A DNA stretch of 61,723 nucleotides from UMGS1696 sp964621755 (GCA_964621755.1 CAZUPI010000016.1:1-61723); one strand, 5' to 3'. Positions 36,208 to 45,052 are shown, counted from the first letter of the stretch. Notes: a model not told the origin generated them from the sequence alone. Numbers and translations: made by a program.

Positions 36208-36459
36208 GTTGAATAAAATATTCTCTTTCAAATTTCGATAAAAATCGATATATTCATTCCCGCGTCTGGAAAATACCTTGTCAAGAGACAAGAAGTGAAG
36301 AAAATTTAATAAAAATTTTTGCGCTATCTTGGTGAGACTATATAAAAAAATCGATACTCCAGTCGCAGAATGTATATATTTCAAAAACCAACAAAATACA
36401 ATTCGAATTTTCTTTGAATATTCATGCAAAAGTCGGTATATCCGGAATTTGGGGATAAA

Positions 36460-36482
36460 GTTTTCCACAGGCTGTGGAAAAC
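36460..36482. promoter_or_regulatory. Inverted DnaA-box-like palindrome upstream of dnaD
   Basis: GTTTTCCACAG (36460-36470), one G, CTGTGGAAAAC (36472-36482): perfect 11-bp arms. Each arm holds TTTTCCACA, one base from the DnaA box TTATCCACA. The remaining 350-base gap 36208-36557 is A/T-rich and shows no gene. Confidence 0.45.
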
Positions 36483-36557
36483 CATGTTGAAAAGACAAAC
36501 GCCTTTTTTCCGACGGATGGGTCCATATCCCAGCTTTTCAGGAATTTTGGAACCCCT

Positions 36558-37646
36558 TCAAAGTCCCTTTTCCCTGAGCAGTCCGCTCATATATTCTTCC
36601 GCCGCCTCGTCTGAGGCGTAAGCGTTCAGCGACCAGTCGGCGGTGATACCGAGTTTGTACATATAGTACCCCTCCGCTGCTGTCATCGCCGCGTTATCGC
36701 CGCACAGCTTAATCGACGGTACAAGAAAGCGAACCCCTTGCTTTTCACAGATTTTTCCCACTGCGCGGCGGAGATGAGAGTTTGCCGCTACGCCGCCCGC
36801 CATCACGAGAGTTTTCGTCCCTGTCTGAGTCAGTGCCCGGCTAAGTTTTTTCGTGACGCCGTCGCACACTGTTTTCGTGAATGCCGCCGCGATTTCACAC
36901 CGCTTTTCATCGGGAAGTACATCACTTTTCGCCTTCTGCCTTTCGTTGTGGATGTAGTTTATCACCGCGGTTTTCAGTCCGCTGAATGAAAAGTCAAGCG
37001 TATCGTCCGCAACCGCAGGGGAAGGAAAGTGCAGCGCATCTTTTTTATCAAAATCAAACATTTCAAACCCCTGAGCTGCCATTTTGTCCATTGCGGCGCC
37101 ACCGGGATACGGCAGTCCCATGACGCGGCCGACTTTATCGAAGGCTTCCCCACAGGCGTCGTCGCGCGAGCCGCCGATTTCGTGGAACGTGGCGTAATCT
37201 GATACCTCATATAGAGACGTGTGCCCGCCGGATACTACCAGCGCGAGATATGGCGGCTTCAAGTCATCGTGTTCCAGATATGCCGCTGCGACATGGGCTT
37301 CGATATGATTGACCGGAATCAGCGGAACGCCGAGCGTCATCGCAAGAGACTTTGCAAAGCTGACTCCGACGAGAAGGGAACCGATAAGCCCCGGCGCAAA
37401 GGTCACAGCAACTGCATCGATATCAGAAAACGAGATGCCGGATTTTTCTATTGCTTCCCGTGAGACGTTCGATATCGCCTCACAGTGCGCACGGCTGGCG
37501 ATTTCGGGAACCACACCGCCGTAGAGCGCATGAATTTCAATCTGCGACGAAACGATATTGGACAACAGGTCAAGTTTATATCCGTCCGCATAGATGATCG
37601 CCGCCGCCGTCTCGTCACACGAACTTTCTATTGCAAAGATGTACAT
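36558..37646 (-). CDS. tsaD: tRNA N6-adenosine threonylcarbamoyltransferase
   Basis: 362 residues. ASKHA fold with E-S-S-C-D-E-T-A near the start, the metal motif N-H-I-E-A-H, V-S-G-G-H-T-S-L, and A-G-G-V-A-A-N near the end. Part of the t6A37 modification complex with TsaB, TsaE and TsaC, none visible here. GGAGGAAGAGG precedes the ATG. Overlaps rimI by 19 bases, consistent with translational coupling. Confidence 0.97.
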   Translation of the reverse strand: MYIFAIESSCDETAAAIIYADGYKLDLLSNIVSSQIEIHALYGGVVPEIASRAHCEAISNVSREAIEKSGISFSDIDAVAVTFAPGLIGSLLVGVSFAKSLAMTLGVPLIPVNHIEAHVAAAYLEHDDLKPPYLALVVSGGHTSLYEVSDYATFHEIGGSRDDACGEAFDKVGRVMGLPYPGGAAMDKMAAQGFEMFDFDKKDALHFPSPAVADDTLDFSFSGLKTAVINYIHNERQKAKSDVLPDEKRCEIAAAFTKTVCDGVTKKLSRALTQTGTKTLVMAGGVAANSHLRRAVGKICEKQGVRFLVPSIKLCGDNAAMTAAEGYYMYKLGITADWSLNAYASDEAAEEYMSGLLREKGL

Positions 37647-38107
37647 TCTTCCTCTTCCTCCGTACCAGCACCAACGGATTTGCGCATCACGATCGCATCC
37701 TCAACCGGCTTGATATAATATTTGCGGCGCACACCGAGCGGGATAAATCCGTTTTTTTCATACAAATGCCGTGCCGTTGCGTTGGACTCGCGCACTTCCA
37801 GATAGAAATCAAGTACCCCATTTGCCTGGGCGTTCTCTATCATGGCGTGAAGGAGAGCTTCTCCTATGCCGCATTTTCGGGATGTCGGTGCTACGGCGAT
37901 ATTTAGAATTTCGCTTTCCTCATCCAGTGTCATGATGCATGCAAACCCAACGACCGCATCGTCATCCGAAACCGCCGCGTAAATCGTGACGTTTGGCGAT
38001 GCGAACGCTTCATTAAAGCTTTTCTCCGACCATGGACAGGTGAAAGACGCATTCTCGATTGCCACAATTTCTGCGGTCTTATCCGATGTTGCTTTAATGA
38101 TCTTCAT
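37628..38107 (-). CDS. rimI: Ribosomal-protein-S18-alanine N-acetyltransferase
   Basis: About 159 residues from the ATG at 38105-38107 (M-K-I-I-K-A-T-S-D). GNAT fold with L-N-I-A-V-A-P-T-S-R-K-C-G-I-G-E-A-L (acetyl-CoA loop, normally R-x-x-G-x-G/A) and Y-E-K-N-G-F-I-P-L-G-V-R-R-K-Y-Y, matching RimI. The usual genomic neighbour of tsaD. The start lies inside the end of the phosphatase gene (14-base overlap), and the stop lies inside tsaD. Confidence 0.9.
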   Translation of the reverse strand: MKIIKATSDKTAEIVAIENASFTCPWSEKSFNEAFASPNVTIYAAVSDDDAVVGFACIMTLDEESEILNIAVAPTSRKCGIGEALLHAMIENAQANGVLDFYLEVRESNATARHLYEKNGFIPLGVRRKYYIKPVEDAIVMRKSVGAGTEEEEECTSLQ

Positions 38108-38618
38108 TTTTGTTATTATTCCCATTTTCCGGCTGAATACCGAATGCGGCGGACAAGGCCTTATCGATATCGTCAAGGCATTTTTCATACTGCGCAAGGC
38201 TGCCGCCGAACGGGTCGGAGATTTCTTCCGGCATAACGGTTATCTTGGAGGCGTATTGCGGAAAGCTCAGCATCAGCTGCATAGCGTGTGACGAAGTAAC
38301 TCCGACTACAATATCCGCTTCCTCCATCATGGCTTCGGTGACATTTTGCGAGATGTGGGACGTGTAGTCGTTGTCCGGCTTACGTGACACAACACCACGG
38401 TTTTTAAGCGCCTGTACGGCGTTTTCAGAGATGGGAGAACCGTCAGCCATCAGTCCGGCAGATACCGCATGGCGGGTGAATCCAGCATACTTGTCGTTGA
38501 ACAGCGCGGCGCACATCGGAGAGCGGCAGGTATTTCCGGTACAGATGAATAAAACGGTTTCCTTTTTAATGATGTCCGATATCGTTTTTTCGGGCATGAC
38601 TTCAATTTCGTATGACAT
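38094..38618 (-). CDS. Low-molecular-weight protein phosphatase (possible arginine phosphatase)
   Basis: 174 residues. The P-loop C-T-G-N-T-C-R-S-P is at residues 26-34, and the general-acid Asp is in S-D-P-F-G. The Thr within C-T-G-N-T-C-R is the residue linked to phospho-arginine specificity in Bacillus YwlE (family knowledge), so it may be an arginine rather than tyrosine phosphatase. AAAGG precedes the ATG. Sits between a lipoprotein gene (4-base gap) and rimI. Confidence 0.88.
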   Translation of the reverse strand: MSYEIEVMPEKTISDIIKKETVLFICTGNTCRSPMCAALFNDKYAGFTRHAVSAGLMADGSPISENAVQALKNRGVVSRKPDNDYTSHISQNVTEAMMEEADIVVGVTSSHAMQLMLSFPQYASKITVMPEEISDPFGGSLAQYEKCLDDIDKALSAAFGIQPENGNNNKNEDH

Positions 38619-38622
38619 ATTA

Positions 38623-39249
38623 TTAACCTTTGCTGCTTGTTATGAATTCAGACAGCATATCTCCGATGAGAACGCTGCGTTTTGTATTACGGTCGTAGAG
38701 GAAAATGCCTTCCTCAAATTCACCGTAAGTCAGATTGTAGTATATGTGAGGATACTTGTCCTCAGAATAGAACTTCAGTTCATAAGTCTTATACGCGTCG
38801 ATAAGAGGCCATTCGGCGTATTCTCCGTTCAGAAACAGGTCAATCAAGGAGTCGATGGTCTCCTGATTATCTATAGTTACGACGCCGATGGTTACGGTAT
38901 CTCCCTCGCAGACGTAGATCTTGTTCGGATGAAGCTCCTCGAGGGTCGGCAGCGTTGTGTCATCTGAATAGAAGATGGTGGTTGCACTTCCGGCGTACGC
39001 CTGTGTAAGCCACTCATGGGGGTCAAGTCCCTTGATTTCGTACAAGGTCATGTCGGACTTTGCGTAATAGCCGTAAGCTTCGCCGACTGAGACAGGCTCG
39101 TAATTGGTGGGAGCGGGCGTATAAGACAGGTGAAGCCACTTATTTATCATTTTGCCGTCCTCATACTTGAGATTTACGAGGGTACCGGAGCAGGATGCAA
39201 GAAGTAGAAGGGCGAGTACAAGTGAAATTCCCCTAATAATTTTTTTCAT
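38623..39249 (-). CDS. Predicted lipoprotein, unknown function
   Basis: 208 residues. Lipobox L-L-A-S-C-S-G (Cys about 20). A mixed beta-rich domain follows with no known motif; K-S-D-M-T-L-Y-E-I-K-G-L-D and Y-N-L-T-Y-G-E-F-E-E-G are typical stretches. A GGAGATA ribosome site lies upstream. Co-transcribed with the deaminase above and the phosphatase below. Function unknown. Confidence 0.75.
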   Translation of the reverse strand: MKKIIRGISLVLALLLLASCSGTLVNLKYEDGKMINKWLHLSYTPAPTNYEPVSVGEAYGYYAKSDMTLYEIKGLDPHEWLTQAYAGSATTIFYSDDTTLPTLEELHPNKIYVCEGDTVTIGVVTIDNQETIDSLIDLFLNGEYAEWPLIDAYKTYELKFYSEDKYPHIYYNLTYGEFEEGIFLYDRNTKRSVLIGDMLSEFITSSKG

Positions 39250-39282
39250 GAAAGCATATCTCCGTTAATATAAAATAAAATA

Positions 39283-39771
39283 TCAATAGCCAAACTTTCC
39301 CGACAGGCTATCATCATTATCAATCCACTCTATAGTATTGATAACGCGGTATTCGCTTGCGGTATCGCGGATATAAACTTTGGCGATACCGGCATTGAGA
39401 ATCATGCGTTTGCACATCATGCAGGAATTGCTCCCGGAGACGACGCTCCCATCAGCGGGGTCAGTGCAGCACATATACAACGACGCGCCGAGCATACTTT
39501 CCCGCGACGCAGCGATGATAGCGTTCGCTTCACTGTGAACGGAGCGGCACAGCTCATACCGTTCCCCACGGGGAATGCCAAGCTGTTCTCGCGTACAGAC
39601 ACCAAGATCGGAGCAGTTTTTCCGTCCGCGCGGCGCCCCATTATATCCGGTTGAGATAATCACGTCGTTTTTGACAATAATGGCGCCATAACGCCGCCTG
39701 AGACAGGTACTTCGTTCCGAAACCGTCTCAGCAATATCAAGATAGTAGTTATCCTTACTGACTCTTTCCAT
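39283..39771 (-). CDS. Cytidine/deoxycytidylate deaminase family protein
   Basis: About 162 residues from the ATG at 39771; an in-frame GTG at 39783 is possible. Zinc-binding H-S-E-A-N-A-I and the later S-C-M-M-C-K-R-M-I pair fit the ComEB/dCMP deaminase group. Likely converts dCMP to dUMP for thymidylate supply. First gene of the run leading to tsaD (deaminase, lipoprotein, phosphatase, rimI, tsaD), all on the minus strand. Confidence 0.9.
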   Translation of the reverse strand: MERVSKDNYYLDIAETVSERSTCLRRRYGAIIVKNDVIISTGYNGAPRGRKNCSDLGVCTREQLGIPRGERYELCRSVHSEANAIIAASRESMLGASLYMCCTDPADGSVVSGSNSCMMCKRMILNAGIAKVYIRDTASEYRVINTIEWIDNDDSLSGKFGY

Positions 39772-39971
39772 AAAAAAACTCACATTATATAATATTTTGA
39801 AGGTTTACATATTATTATACTATATCGCATATAAAAAAACAAGAGCCCATTTGTTAGACTAAGGTGAAATGTAGGTGAAAATATAGGGAAATACCGGGAA
39901 ACTCTATTCCCTTTGTTTTGCCTAAAACCCCAAGCTTATCTTGCAATAGTCACCCCTCGCTCAGTCTGAAC

Positions 39972-40019
39972 AGTTTTGATGGAGGGACCCTTTTGAAAAG
40001 GTGCCCCACGCATCCCCTT
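39972..40019. repeat. Dispersed GC-hairpin repeat, copy 5
   Basis: GGGACCCTTTT and AAAAGGTGCCCC (about 39984-40006) form the stem, flanked by GGAGGG and CATCCCC. It lies just upstream of the SpoVB-like gene. The rest of 39772-39971 is A/T-rich with no evident gene. Confidence 0.6.
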
Positions 40020-40038
40020 TATTATGTAGGAGCCCAGT

Positions 40039-41583
40039 ATGAGTCATAAAAGAAGGAATTTGTTTATTGGAAATGCACTGCTGCTGTCGGCGGTGAATAT
40101 TGCGATGCGTGGGATTGCGGTGAGCTTTAACGCATACATCAGCCGGAAGACAGGCGCGGAATCAATGGGCCTGTTTACTCTTGTAATGAGTATTTATGGA
40201 TTTGCAGTGACGCTGGCACAGTCGTGTGTCAATCTTGCTGCTGTACGGCTGACTTCCGAGCGGTGCGCTGCACTGGAGGGCGCCGACCGGAAGTCGTGGA
40301 AGTACGCGATGCGGCGTGTTGTAAGAGCAGTGTGTTTGTATAGCCTTATTTTTGGTGTTTCTACGGGAATTGTGCTCTATTTTACTTCCAACGCCGCAGC
40401 GGAATATCTTCTGGGGGATTTGAGAACGGTTCGGTCTCTGCGGATTCTGGCGGTGAGTCTTCCCGCAATATCGCTGTCATCTGCGCTGTCGGGGTATTTT
40501 ACCGGCCTGCGGAAGGTTACGAAAAACGCTGTGACTGCGGTGACGGAACAGTTTGTGAAGATACTCGTCACATCGACTGCACTTGCGATGATTCTGCCGG
40601 GAAATGTGGAATCCTCATGCCTTGCCGTAGTCGGAGGGTCCGCGATTGCGGAGGCATGGTCTCTTGTGCTGAATATGATTATGTACATTATGGACTCGGG
40701 AAGACCTGCTTCTGCCGGTAAGAATTACGGAACAAAGACGATTAGGCTTAAAACAAAGCTGCGTGACGCAGCAGATATTTCACTTCCGTCCGCAGTTGGC
40801 GCATATGCAAGGCAGGGACTGAACACACTCGAACATCTTGCGATTCCTGCGGGACTCAAAAAAAGCGGTATGTCACCGGAAAAGTCCCTTGCGGCATATG
40901 GACTTTTGCAGGGGATTGCATTCCCGCTTGTTATGTTTCCGTATGCAGTTATCGGCTCGTTTACATCGCTGCTGGTGCCCGAGATGGCGGAGCGGAAGGA
41001 GCTTGGCGACATTGCCGGAATCGCGGGTCTGACGAAGCAGGTTTATCGCTATTCTGCGATTTTTTCGGTCGGGGCATGTGGAATTTTCGTAAACTTCGCG
41101 AGGGAGCTTGGCGTCATGGTCTATGATTCGTCGGAGGCCGCAATGTATACGTTTTTGCTGGGACTGTTGGTGCCGTTTATGTATCTGGATACCGCAGTCG
41201 ATGCGCTGCTGAAGGGGATGGGAGAACAGGTCTACTCAATGAAGGTAAACATTGTCGACTCCGCGTCCGGACTGGTGCTGGTGTACCTGCTGACGCCGCG
41301 GCTCGGGATTTACGGCTACATTGTTACAATGTGGGTGTGCGAACTTGGGAATCTGTGGGCGAGCATCCACAAGCTTGGCTGTGTGACAGGAGAGGGTATC
41401 CCGACCGCTGTCAGGTACTACATAGCTCCAGTGATATTGTGCGTGATACTTTCGGCAGTGAAGAAATTCTTCTTAGAAGAAATGCCGCCGGTCTGCGCGC
41501 TTCTCATTTTTGCGGCGTTTTATGTTTTATGTGTATACATCATGAGCGGACGTCGGAAAACGAAAAAAGAGACTCAAACGTGA
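40039..41583 (+). CDS. SpoVB/MurJ-type polysaccharide flippase
   Basis: 514 residues, about 13-14 hydrophobic helices. The N-terminal I-S-R-K-T-G-A-E-S-M-G-L-F-T-L motif and the mid-protein sequence place it in the MOP exporter superfamily, close to SpoVB, which serves spore cortex synthesis, or related lipid-linked precursor flippases. GTAGGAG precedes the ATG. Monocistronic, with a terminator overlapping its stop. Confidence 0.88.
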   Translation: MSHKRRNLFIGNALLLSAVNIAMRGIAVSFNAYISRKTGAESMGLFTLVMSIYGFAVTLAQSCVNLAAVRLTSERCAALEGADRKSWKYAMRRVVRAVCLYSLIFGVSTGIVLYFTSNAAAEYLLGDLRTVRSLRILAVSLPAISLSSALSGYFTGLRKVTKNAVTAVTEQFVKILVTSTALAMILPGNVESSCLAVVGGSAIAEAWSLVLNMIMYIMDSGRPASAGKNYGTKTIRLKTKLRDAADISLPSAVGAYARQGLNTLEHLAIPAGLKKSGMSPEKSLAAYGLLQGIAFPLVMFPYAVIGSFTSLLVPEMAERKELGDIAGIAGLTKQVYRYSAIFSVGACGIFVNFARELGVMVYDSSEAAMYTFLLGLLVPFMYLDTAVDALLKGMGEQVYSMKVNIVDSASGLVLVYLLTPRLGIYGYIVTMWVCELGNLWASIHKLGCVTGEGIPTAVRYYIAPVILCVILSAVKKFFLEEMPPVCALLIFAAFYVLCVYIMSGRRKTKKETQT

Positions 41584-41593
41584 GTCTCTTTTT
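41563..41593. terminator. Bidirectional terminator overlapping the flippase stop codon
   Basis: GAGACTC (41569-41575) and GAGTCTC (41582-41588) with AAAAAA and TTTTT flanks. It serves the flippase on the plus strand and tRNA-Glu on the minus strand. Confidence 0.9.
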
Positions 41594-41594
41594 A

Positions 41595-41666
41595 TGATCC
41601 GTGGGGGAATCGAACCCCCGTTTACGCCGTGAGAGGGCGTCGTCTTAGCCGCTTGACCAACAGACC
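41595..41666 (-). tRNA. tRNA-Glu (anticodon CTC)
   Basis: Minus strand: acceptor GGTCTGT pairs with ACGGATC including G-T pairs, discriminator A. The D-arm reads GGTCAAGCGGCTAAG, the anticodon loop carries CTC inside a CGCC/GGCG stem, and the T-arm GGGGGTTCGATTCCCCC is clear. 72 bases without encoded CCA. Confidence 0.95.
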
Positions 41667-41785
41667 ATTTCCTCCTCGGAACGAGTGTATTATATCACAA
41701 ATCCTGTCGCATTGCAAGTACTTTTTCAAAATTTGCAAAAAAATTTATTGGGATCTTTTCTGGTCAAAACGGCTTCAGAAGGGGA

Positions 41786-41820
41786 GCGGGGGACCCTTTT
41801 TCCGAAAAGAGTCCCCCGCA
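41786..41820. repeat. Dispersed GC-hairpin repeat, copy 6
   Basis: GCGGGGGACCCTTTT (41786-41800) and AAAAGAGTCCCCCGC form the stem. Located between tRNA-Glu and the 3' end of the flavodoxin-like gene. Confidence 0.68.
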
Positions 41821-41838
41821 AAAGCTATGTTAATTGAA

Positions 41839-42264
41839 TTATAAATTTCCTTCAGCAACAATATTTTGCATTTTTCTTGCCCAGTCAACGATGGCCTGAC
41901 GTTCCTCGAGAGTGATTTTTTTGCCGAAGATGCCGCATTTTTTAAGATAATAGGCTTCGTCAAGGACATTTGTACCAGCGGTTTTCAAGATGTCACGGAG
42001 GCTCTGTTCGCCTGCGCTCTTTTCTTCCCCGTCAATGACAAGGGCGACATTCTGCGCTCTGTTCGGATAAAGCTCGCTGCAGAAGCGTCTTACCTGGTCA
42101 CTGGGCTCGCCGTTCAGGGTCACAACGATGAGAACGAGTCTTTCTTTATCTGCCGGATATGCCGGAGGAATATCGTTTACCAGACAGCCGCATGCCTGTC
42201 CGATTGCTTCCGCATATGTTACAACCTTACCCTTCTTTGAAGAGTACATTACTCTCATTTTCAT
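41839..42264 (-). CDS. Flavodoxin-like hypothetical protein
   Basis: About 141 residues from the ATG at 42262-42264, with GGAGG upstream. The front M-R-V-M-Y-S-S-K-K-G-K-V resembles the flavodoxin phosphate-binding loop, followed by R-L-V-L-I-V-V-T-L-N-G-E-P and V-A-L-V-I-D-G-E-E strands. The similarity is in outline only; the FMN loop Ser/Thr pattern is not perfect. Monocistronic. Function unknown. Confidence 0.65.
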   Translation of the reverse strand: MKMRVMYSSKKGKVVTYAEAIGQACGCLVNDIPPAYPADKERLVLIVVTLNGEPSDQVRRFCSELYPNRAQNVALVIDGEEKSAGEQSLRDILKTAGTNVLDEAYYLKKCGIFGKKITLEERQAIVDWARKMQNIVAEGNL

Positions 42265-42508
42265 AATGAATCTGCCTCCATATATTATAATATAAATGTT
42301 AACTGTTATCATTATATCATATCACTCGTGAATTTTTATATACAAAAGCTACAAATTTCGTAAATTTGTATGATTGAACAAAAAATAGCCGCTTTTTGTT
42401 TGGATTCTGTTTCATTTTTTTGTGCAATTTGAATGTCCCATAAAAATGAGATATGAAATATTGTAAAAAACAAGGGACGGCAGCGGACAAGGTTTGTTGA
42501 AACTTGTA

Positions 42509-42537
42509 TTGACACCGGCGATTAAGTGTGATAAACT
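42509..42537 (+). promoter_or_regulatory. Promoter of the sulfotransferase gene
   Basis: Perfect TTGACA (42509-42514), 17-base spacer, TAAACT (42532-42537). It overlaps an upstream in-frame ATG, which argues for the later start at 42575. Nothing else is seen in 42265-42508. Confidence 0.75.
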
Positions 42538-42574
42538 AAGTTTGAAAACAAATGAAAGGCAAAGGGGGAAATCT

Positions 42575-43294
42575 ATGCTTATCACAGTAATTGGACGTGG
42601 TCATTCTGGTACACGGTCGATGTCGCACACGTTGACGGCGAGCGGAGTCTTTATGGGCGAGCCGCTCAACGGTTCCGGCGACCTTCTGCCGCCTGAGAAG
42701 ATGTATGAGGCGTGCCGCGTTTTTGCAAAATATGTGAAATATGAGGGAGATAACAAGTGGGATTTCAGCAAGGCGCAGACCTGTCCCATTCCAATCGAGT
42801 TTACAACGCTTATTGAGGAGTATCTGCATAGCGTTCTGTCGTCACCCGCGGAAAACAAGGGGTGGAAAATTCCGGAGACAACTCTTGTATATCCGTGGAT
42901 CGTGCGCATGTTCCCGGAAATCAAGTATATCTTCTGGGTACGCGACCCGCGCGACTGCATCCTTGGCGCCCATTTGACGGACGACCTGAACTCTTTCGGC
43001 ATCCAATATGAGAAAACAGATGACGTGCGCCACAATCGTGCGATTAGCTGGCTGTATCAGCGTGAAATCGTGCGCGCAACACCGGTTCCGAAAAATGCGA
43101 TTTATATTCGGTTCGAAGACATGGTATTCGACCAGGACAACACGCTCGCGCGCCTGTCCGACTACCTTGGCATCCCAATGGCAAAAATCGAAATGCGCCC
43201 CGACTCTGTCGGACGCTACAAGACCGACACAGGCGTCCACATGTACGACTTTTTTGAAAGCGACATGAAAGACCTTGGTTACGAATTCGAATAA
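42575..43294 (+). CDS. Sulfotransferase-family protein
   Basis: 239 residues from the ATG at 42575, with AAAGGGGG upstream. The 5'-phosphosulfate-binding loop reads G-R-G-H-S-G-T-R-S (near residue 8), and the 3'-phosphate motif W-V-R-D-P-R-D-C-I follows near residue 105. This fits PAPS-dependent sulfotransferases, although such enzymes are uncommon in Clostridia and no PAPS-synthesis gene is nearby. The acceptor is unknown. Own promoter and terminator. Confidence 0.8.
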   Translation: MLITVIGRGHSGTRSMSHTLTASGVFMGEPLNGSGDLLPPEKMYEACRVFAKYVKYEGDNKWDFSKAQTCPIPIEFTTLIEEYLHSVLSSPAENKGWKIPETTLVYPWIVRMFPEIKYIFWVRDPRDCILGAHLTDDLNSFGIQYEKTDDVRHNRAISWLYQREIVRATPVPKNAIYIRFEDMVFDQDNTLARLSDYLGIPMAKIEMRPDSVGRYKTDTGVHMYDFFESDMKDLGYEFE

Positions 43295-43297
43295 TCA

Positions 43298-43331
43298 AAA
43301 GACCGCTCCTCGTTTGATGGGCGGTCTTTAA
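43298..43331 (+). terminator. Intrinsic terminator after the sulfotransferase gene
   Basis: AAAGACCGC (43298-43306) and GCGGTCTTT (43321-43329) form the stem. Confidence 0.85.
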
Positions 43332-43405
43332 GATTGTACCAATAGGGAGCTTTTTCTATGCCTCGCCAGAGAACCTTTCCTCAATTTAAAAAGCTGAGGT
43401 TCCCG

Positions 43406-44764
43406 TTAGTTTTTCAGAGCTTGCATCGGAGCGGGGATGCGGCCGCCGCGGAGAATGAATTTTTCGGAGGACCGGTCGGTATGAAGCTTCATGATGGGAC
43501 CCGAACCGAGAAGTCCGCCGAATTCGAGCTCGTCGCCGGGATTTTTGCCGATTGCCGGAATAACGCGGACAGCTGTCGTTTTGCTGTTTACCATGCCGAT
43601 TGCCGCTTCATCAGCGATGATGGCCGATATTGTAGTGGCGGGGGTGTCTCCCGGGATGACTATCATGTCAAGACCAACGGAACATACGGCTGTCATGGCT
43701 TCCAACTTTTCGATGGACAGGTCGCCGGAGCGAGCAGCCGCTATCATGCCCGCGTCTTCGGAGACGGGAATGAATGCACCGGAGAGGCCGCCGACGTGGG
43801 AAGACGCCATGACGCCGCCTTTCTTCACCGCGTCGTTGAGAAGAGCCAGAGCGGCAGTTGTGCCGTGTGCGCCGCAGACCTCGATGCCCATTTCTTCAAT
43901 AATGTGAGCTACAGAGTCGCCGACGGCAGGAGTAGGAGCGAGGGAGAGGTCGACGATGCCGAAAGGAACGCCCAGCTTCTCGGACGCCGCAGTTCCGACG
44001 AGCTGACCCATGCGGGTTATCTTGAAGGCGGTTTTTTTGATGATATCCGCGACTTCTGAAAGGTTGCCGTCCGGACATTTTTGCAGGGCGCATCTGACAA
44101 CACCCGGTCCGGATACACCTACGTTGATTTCACAGTCCGGTTCACCGATGCCGTGGAACGCGCCCGCCATAAACGGATTGTCCTCCGGTGCGTTGCAGAA
44201 AACAACGAGTTTGGCAGCGCCGATGCAGTTGTCGTCCTTGGTGAGCTCGGCCGCGCGGAGGATTGCCTTCCCCATCATACCGACCGCGTCCATGTTGATT
44301 CCGGCTTTTGTAGAGCCGATATTCACGGAGGAGCAGACGTGAGAGGTGGCGGCGAGGGCTTCCGGAATGGATTCGATGAGCTCACGGTCACCGGCGGAGA
44401 AGCCTTTATGCACGAGGGCGGAATAACCGCCGATGAAGTTTACCCCGATGGTCTGGGAGATTTTTTCGAGGGTTTGAGCGTACTTGATCGGATTGCCGCC
44501 CGATACTGCGGTCAGAAGTGCGATGGGGGTGACGGAGATGCGTTTGTTGATTATCGGGATGCCGTACGTTTTTTCGATTTCGCATCCCACCGGAACGAGG
44601 CGTTCGGCGAGGCGGCATACTTTTTCGTATATTTTTTGGCATGAAAGGTCGATGCTGCTGTCCGCGCAGTCAAGAAGGGAGACGCCCATCGTGATGGTAC
44701 GGATATCAAGGTTTTCATCGTCAATCATGTGGATGGTTTCAAGAATATCCTTTGTGTTCAGCAT
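43406..44764 (-). CDS. PFL-family protein (DUF711/UPF0210)
   Basis: 452 residues, the standard length for the DUF711 family. Recognised by I-R-T-I-T-M-G-V-S-L-L-D-C near the start and long Gly/Ala-rich conserved stretches (S-S-V-N-I-G-S-T-K-A-G-I-N-M-D; D-M-I-V-I-P-G-D-T). Structurally related to pyruvate formate-lyase-like barrels; function unknown. A GAGGCG ribosome site precedes the ATG. Placed 18 bases after the ACT-domain gene, a conserved pairing in Firmicutes and Archaea. Confidence 0.93.
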   Translation of the reverse strand: MLNTKDILETIHMIDDENLDIRTITMGVSLLDCADSSIDLSCQKIYEKVCRLAERLVPVGCEIEKTYGIPIINKRISVTPIALLTAVSGGNPIKYAQTLEKISQTIGVNFIGGYSALVHKGFSAGDRELIESIPEALAATSHVCSSVNIGSTKAGINMDAVGMMGKAILRAAELTKDDNCIGAAKLVVFCNAPEDNPFMAGAFHGIGEPDCEINVGVSGPGVVRCALQKCPDGNLSEVADIIKKTAFKITRMGQLVGTAASEKLGVPFGIVDLSLAPTPAVGDSVAHIIEEMGIEVCGAHGTTAALALLNDAVKKGGVMASSHVGGLSGAFIPVSEDAGMIAAARSGDLSIEKLEAMTAVCSVGLDMIVIPGDTPATTISAIIADEAAIGMVNSKTTAVRVIPAIGKNPGDELEFGGLLGSGPIMKLHTDRSSEKFILRGGRIPAPMQALKN

Positions 44765-44782
44765 GGTTTCGCCTCGCTTTCA

Positions 44783-45052
44783 TCAAATATGGTGCATGGA
44801 GTTGAAAATGTCCTCGTGCATGACGTGAATCTTCATGCCGATTTTCTCGCCAAGCTCGTAAAGAGCGTTTTGCATATCGGAAAATGTGCCATGCAGGTTG
44901 GAGATGTCGATGAGCATGACCATGGTGAATAATTCCTGCATAACGGACTGTGTAACGTCGACGATATTGGCGTTATGTTCTGCGCACACAGCGCTGACCT
45001 TTGCAAGAATACCGACTGTATCGCGCCCAACTACGGTAACTACAGCTTTCAT
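44783..45052 (-). CDS. ACT-domain protein (UPF0237)
   Basis: 89 residues, one ACT domain: V-T-V-V-G-R-D-T-V-G-I-L-A-K-V-S, then N-I-V-D-V-T-Q-S-V-M. Likely binds an amino acid and regulates or assists the DUF711 partner encoded immediately downstream (inference). No clear ribosome site before the ATG; a dispersed hairpin lies directly upstream. Confidence 0.92.
   Translation of the reverse strand: MKAVVTVVGRDTVGILAKVSAVCAEHNANIVDVTQSVMQELFTMVMLIDISNLHGTFSDMQNALYELGEKIGMKIHVMHEDIFNSMHHI

Noticed and set aside
36133..36482. Chromosomal replication origin
   Set aside because: Only one exact and two near DnaA boxes, no dnaA, dnaN or rpmH nearby, no AT-rich unwinding repeats; a regulatory role is more likely.
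36208..36498. 97-codon N-terminal extension of dnaD
   Set aside because: A/T-rich, Phe/Leu/Lys-rich translation unlike DnaD, and it would run across the DnaA-box palindrome; the protein reads naturally from 36207.
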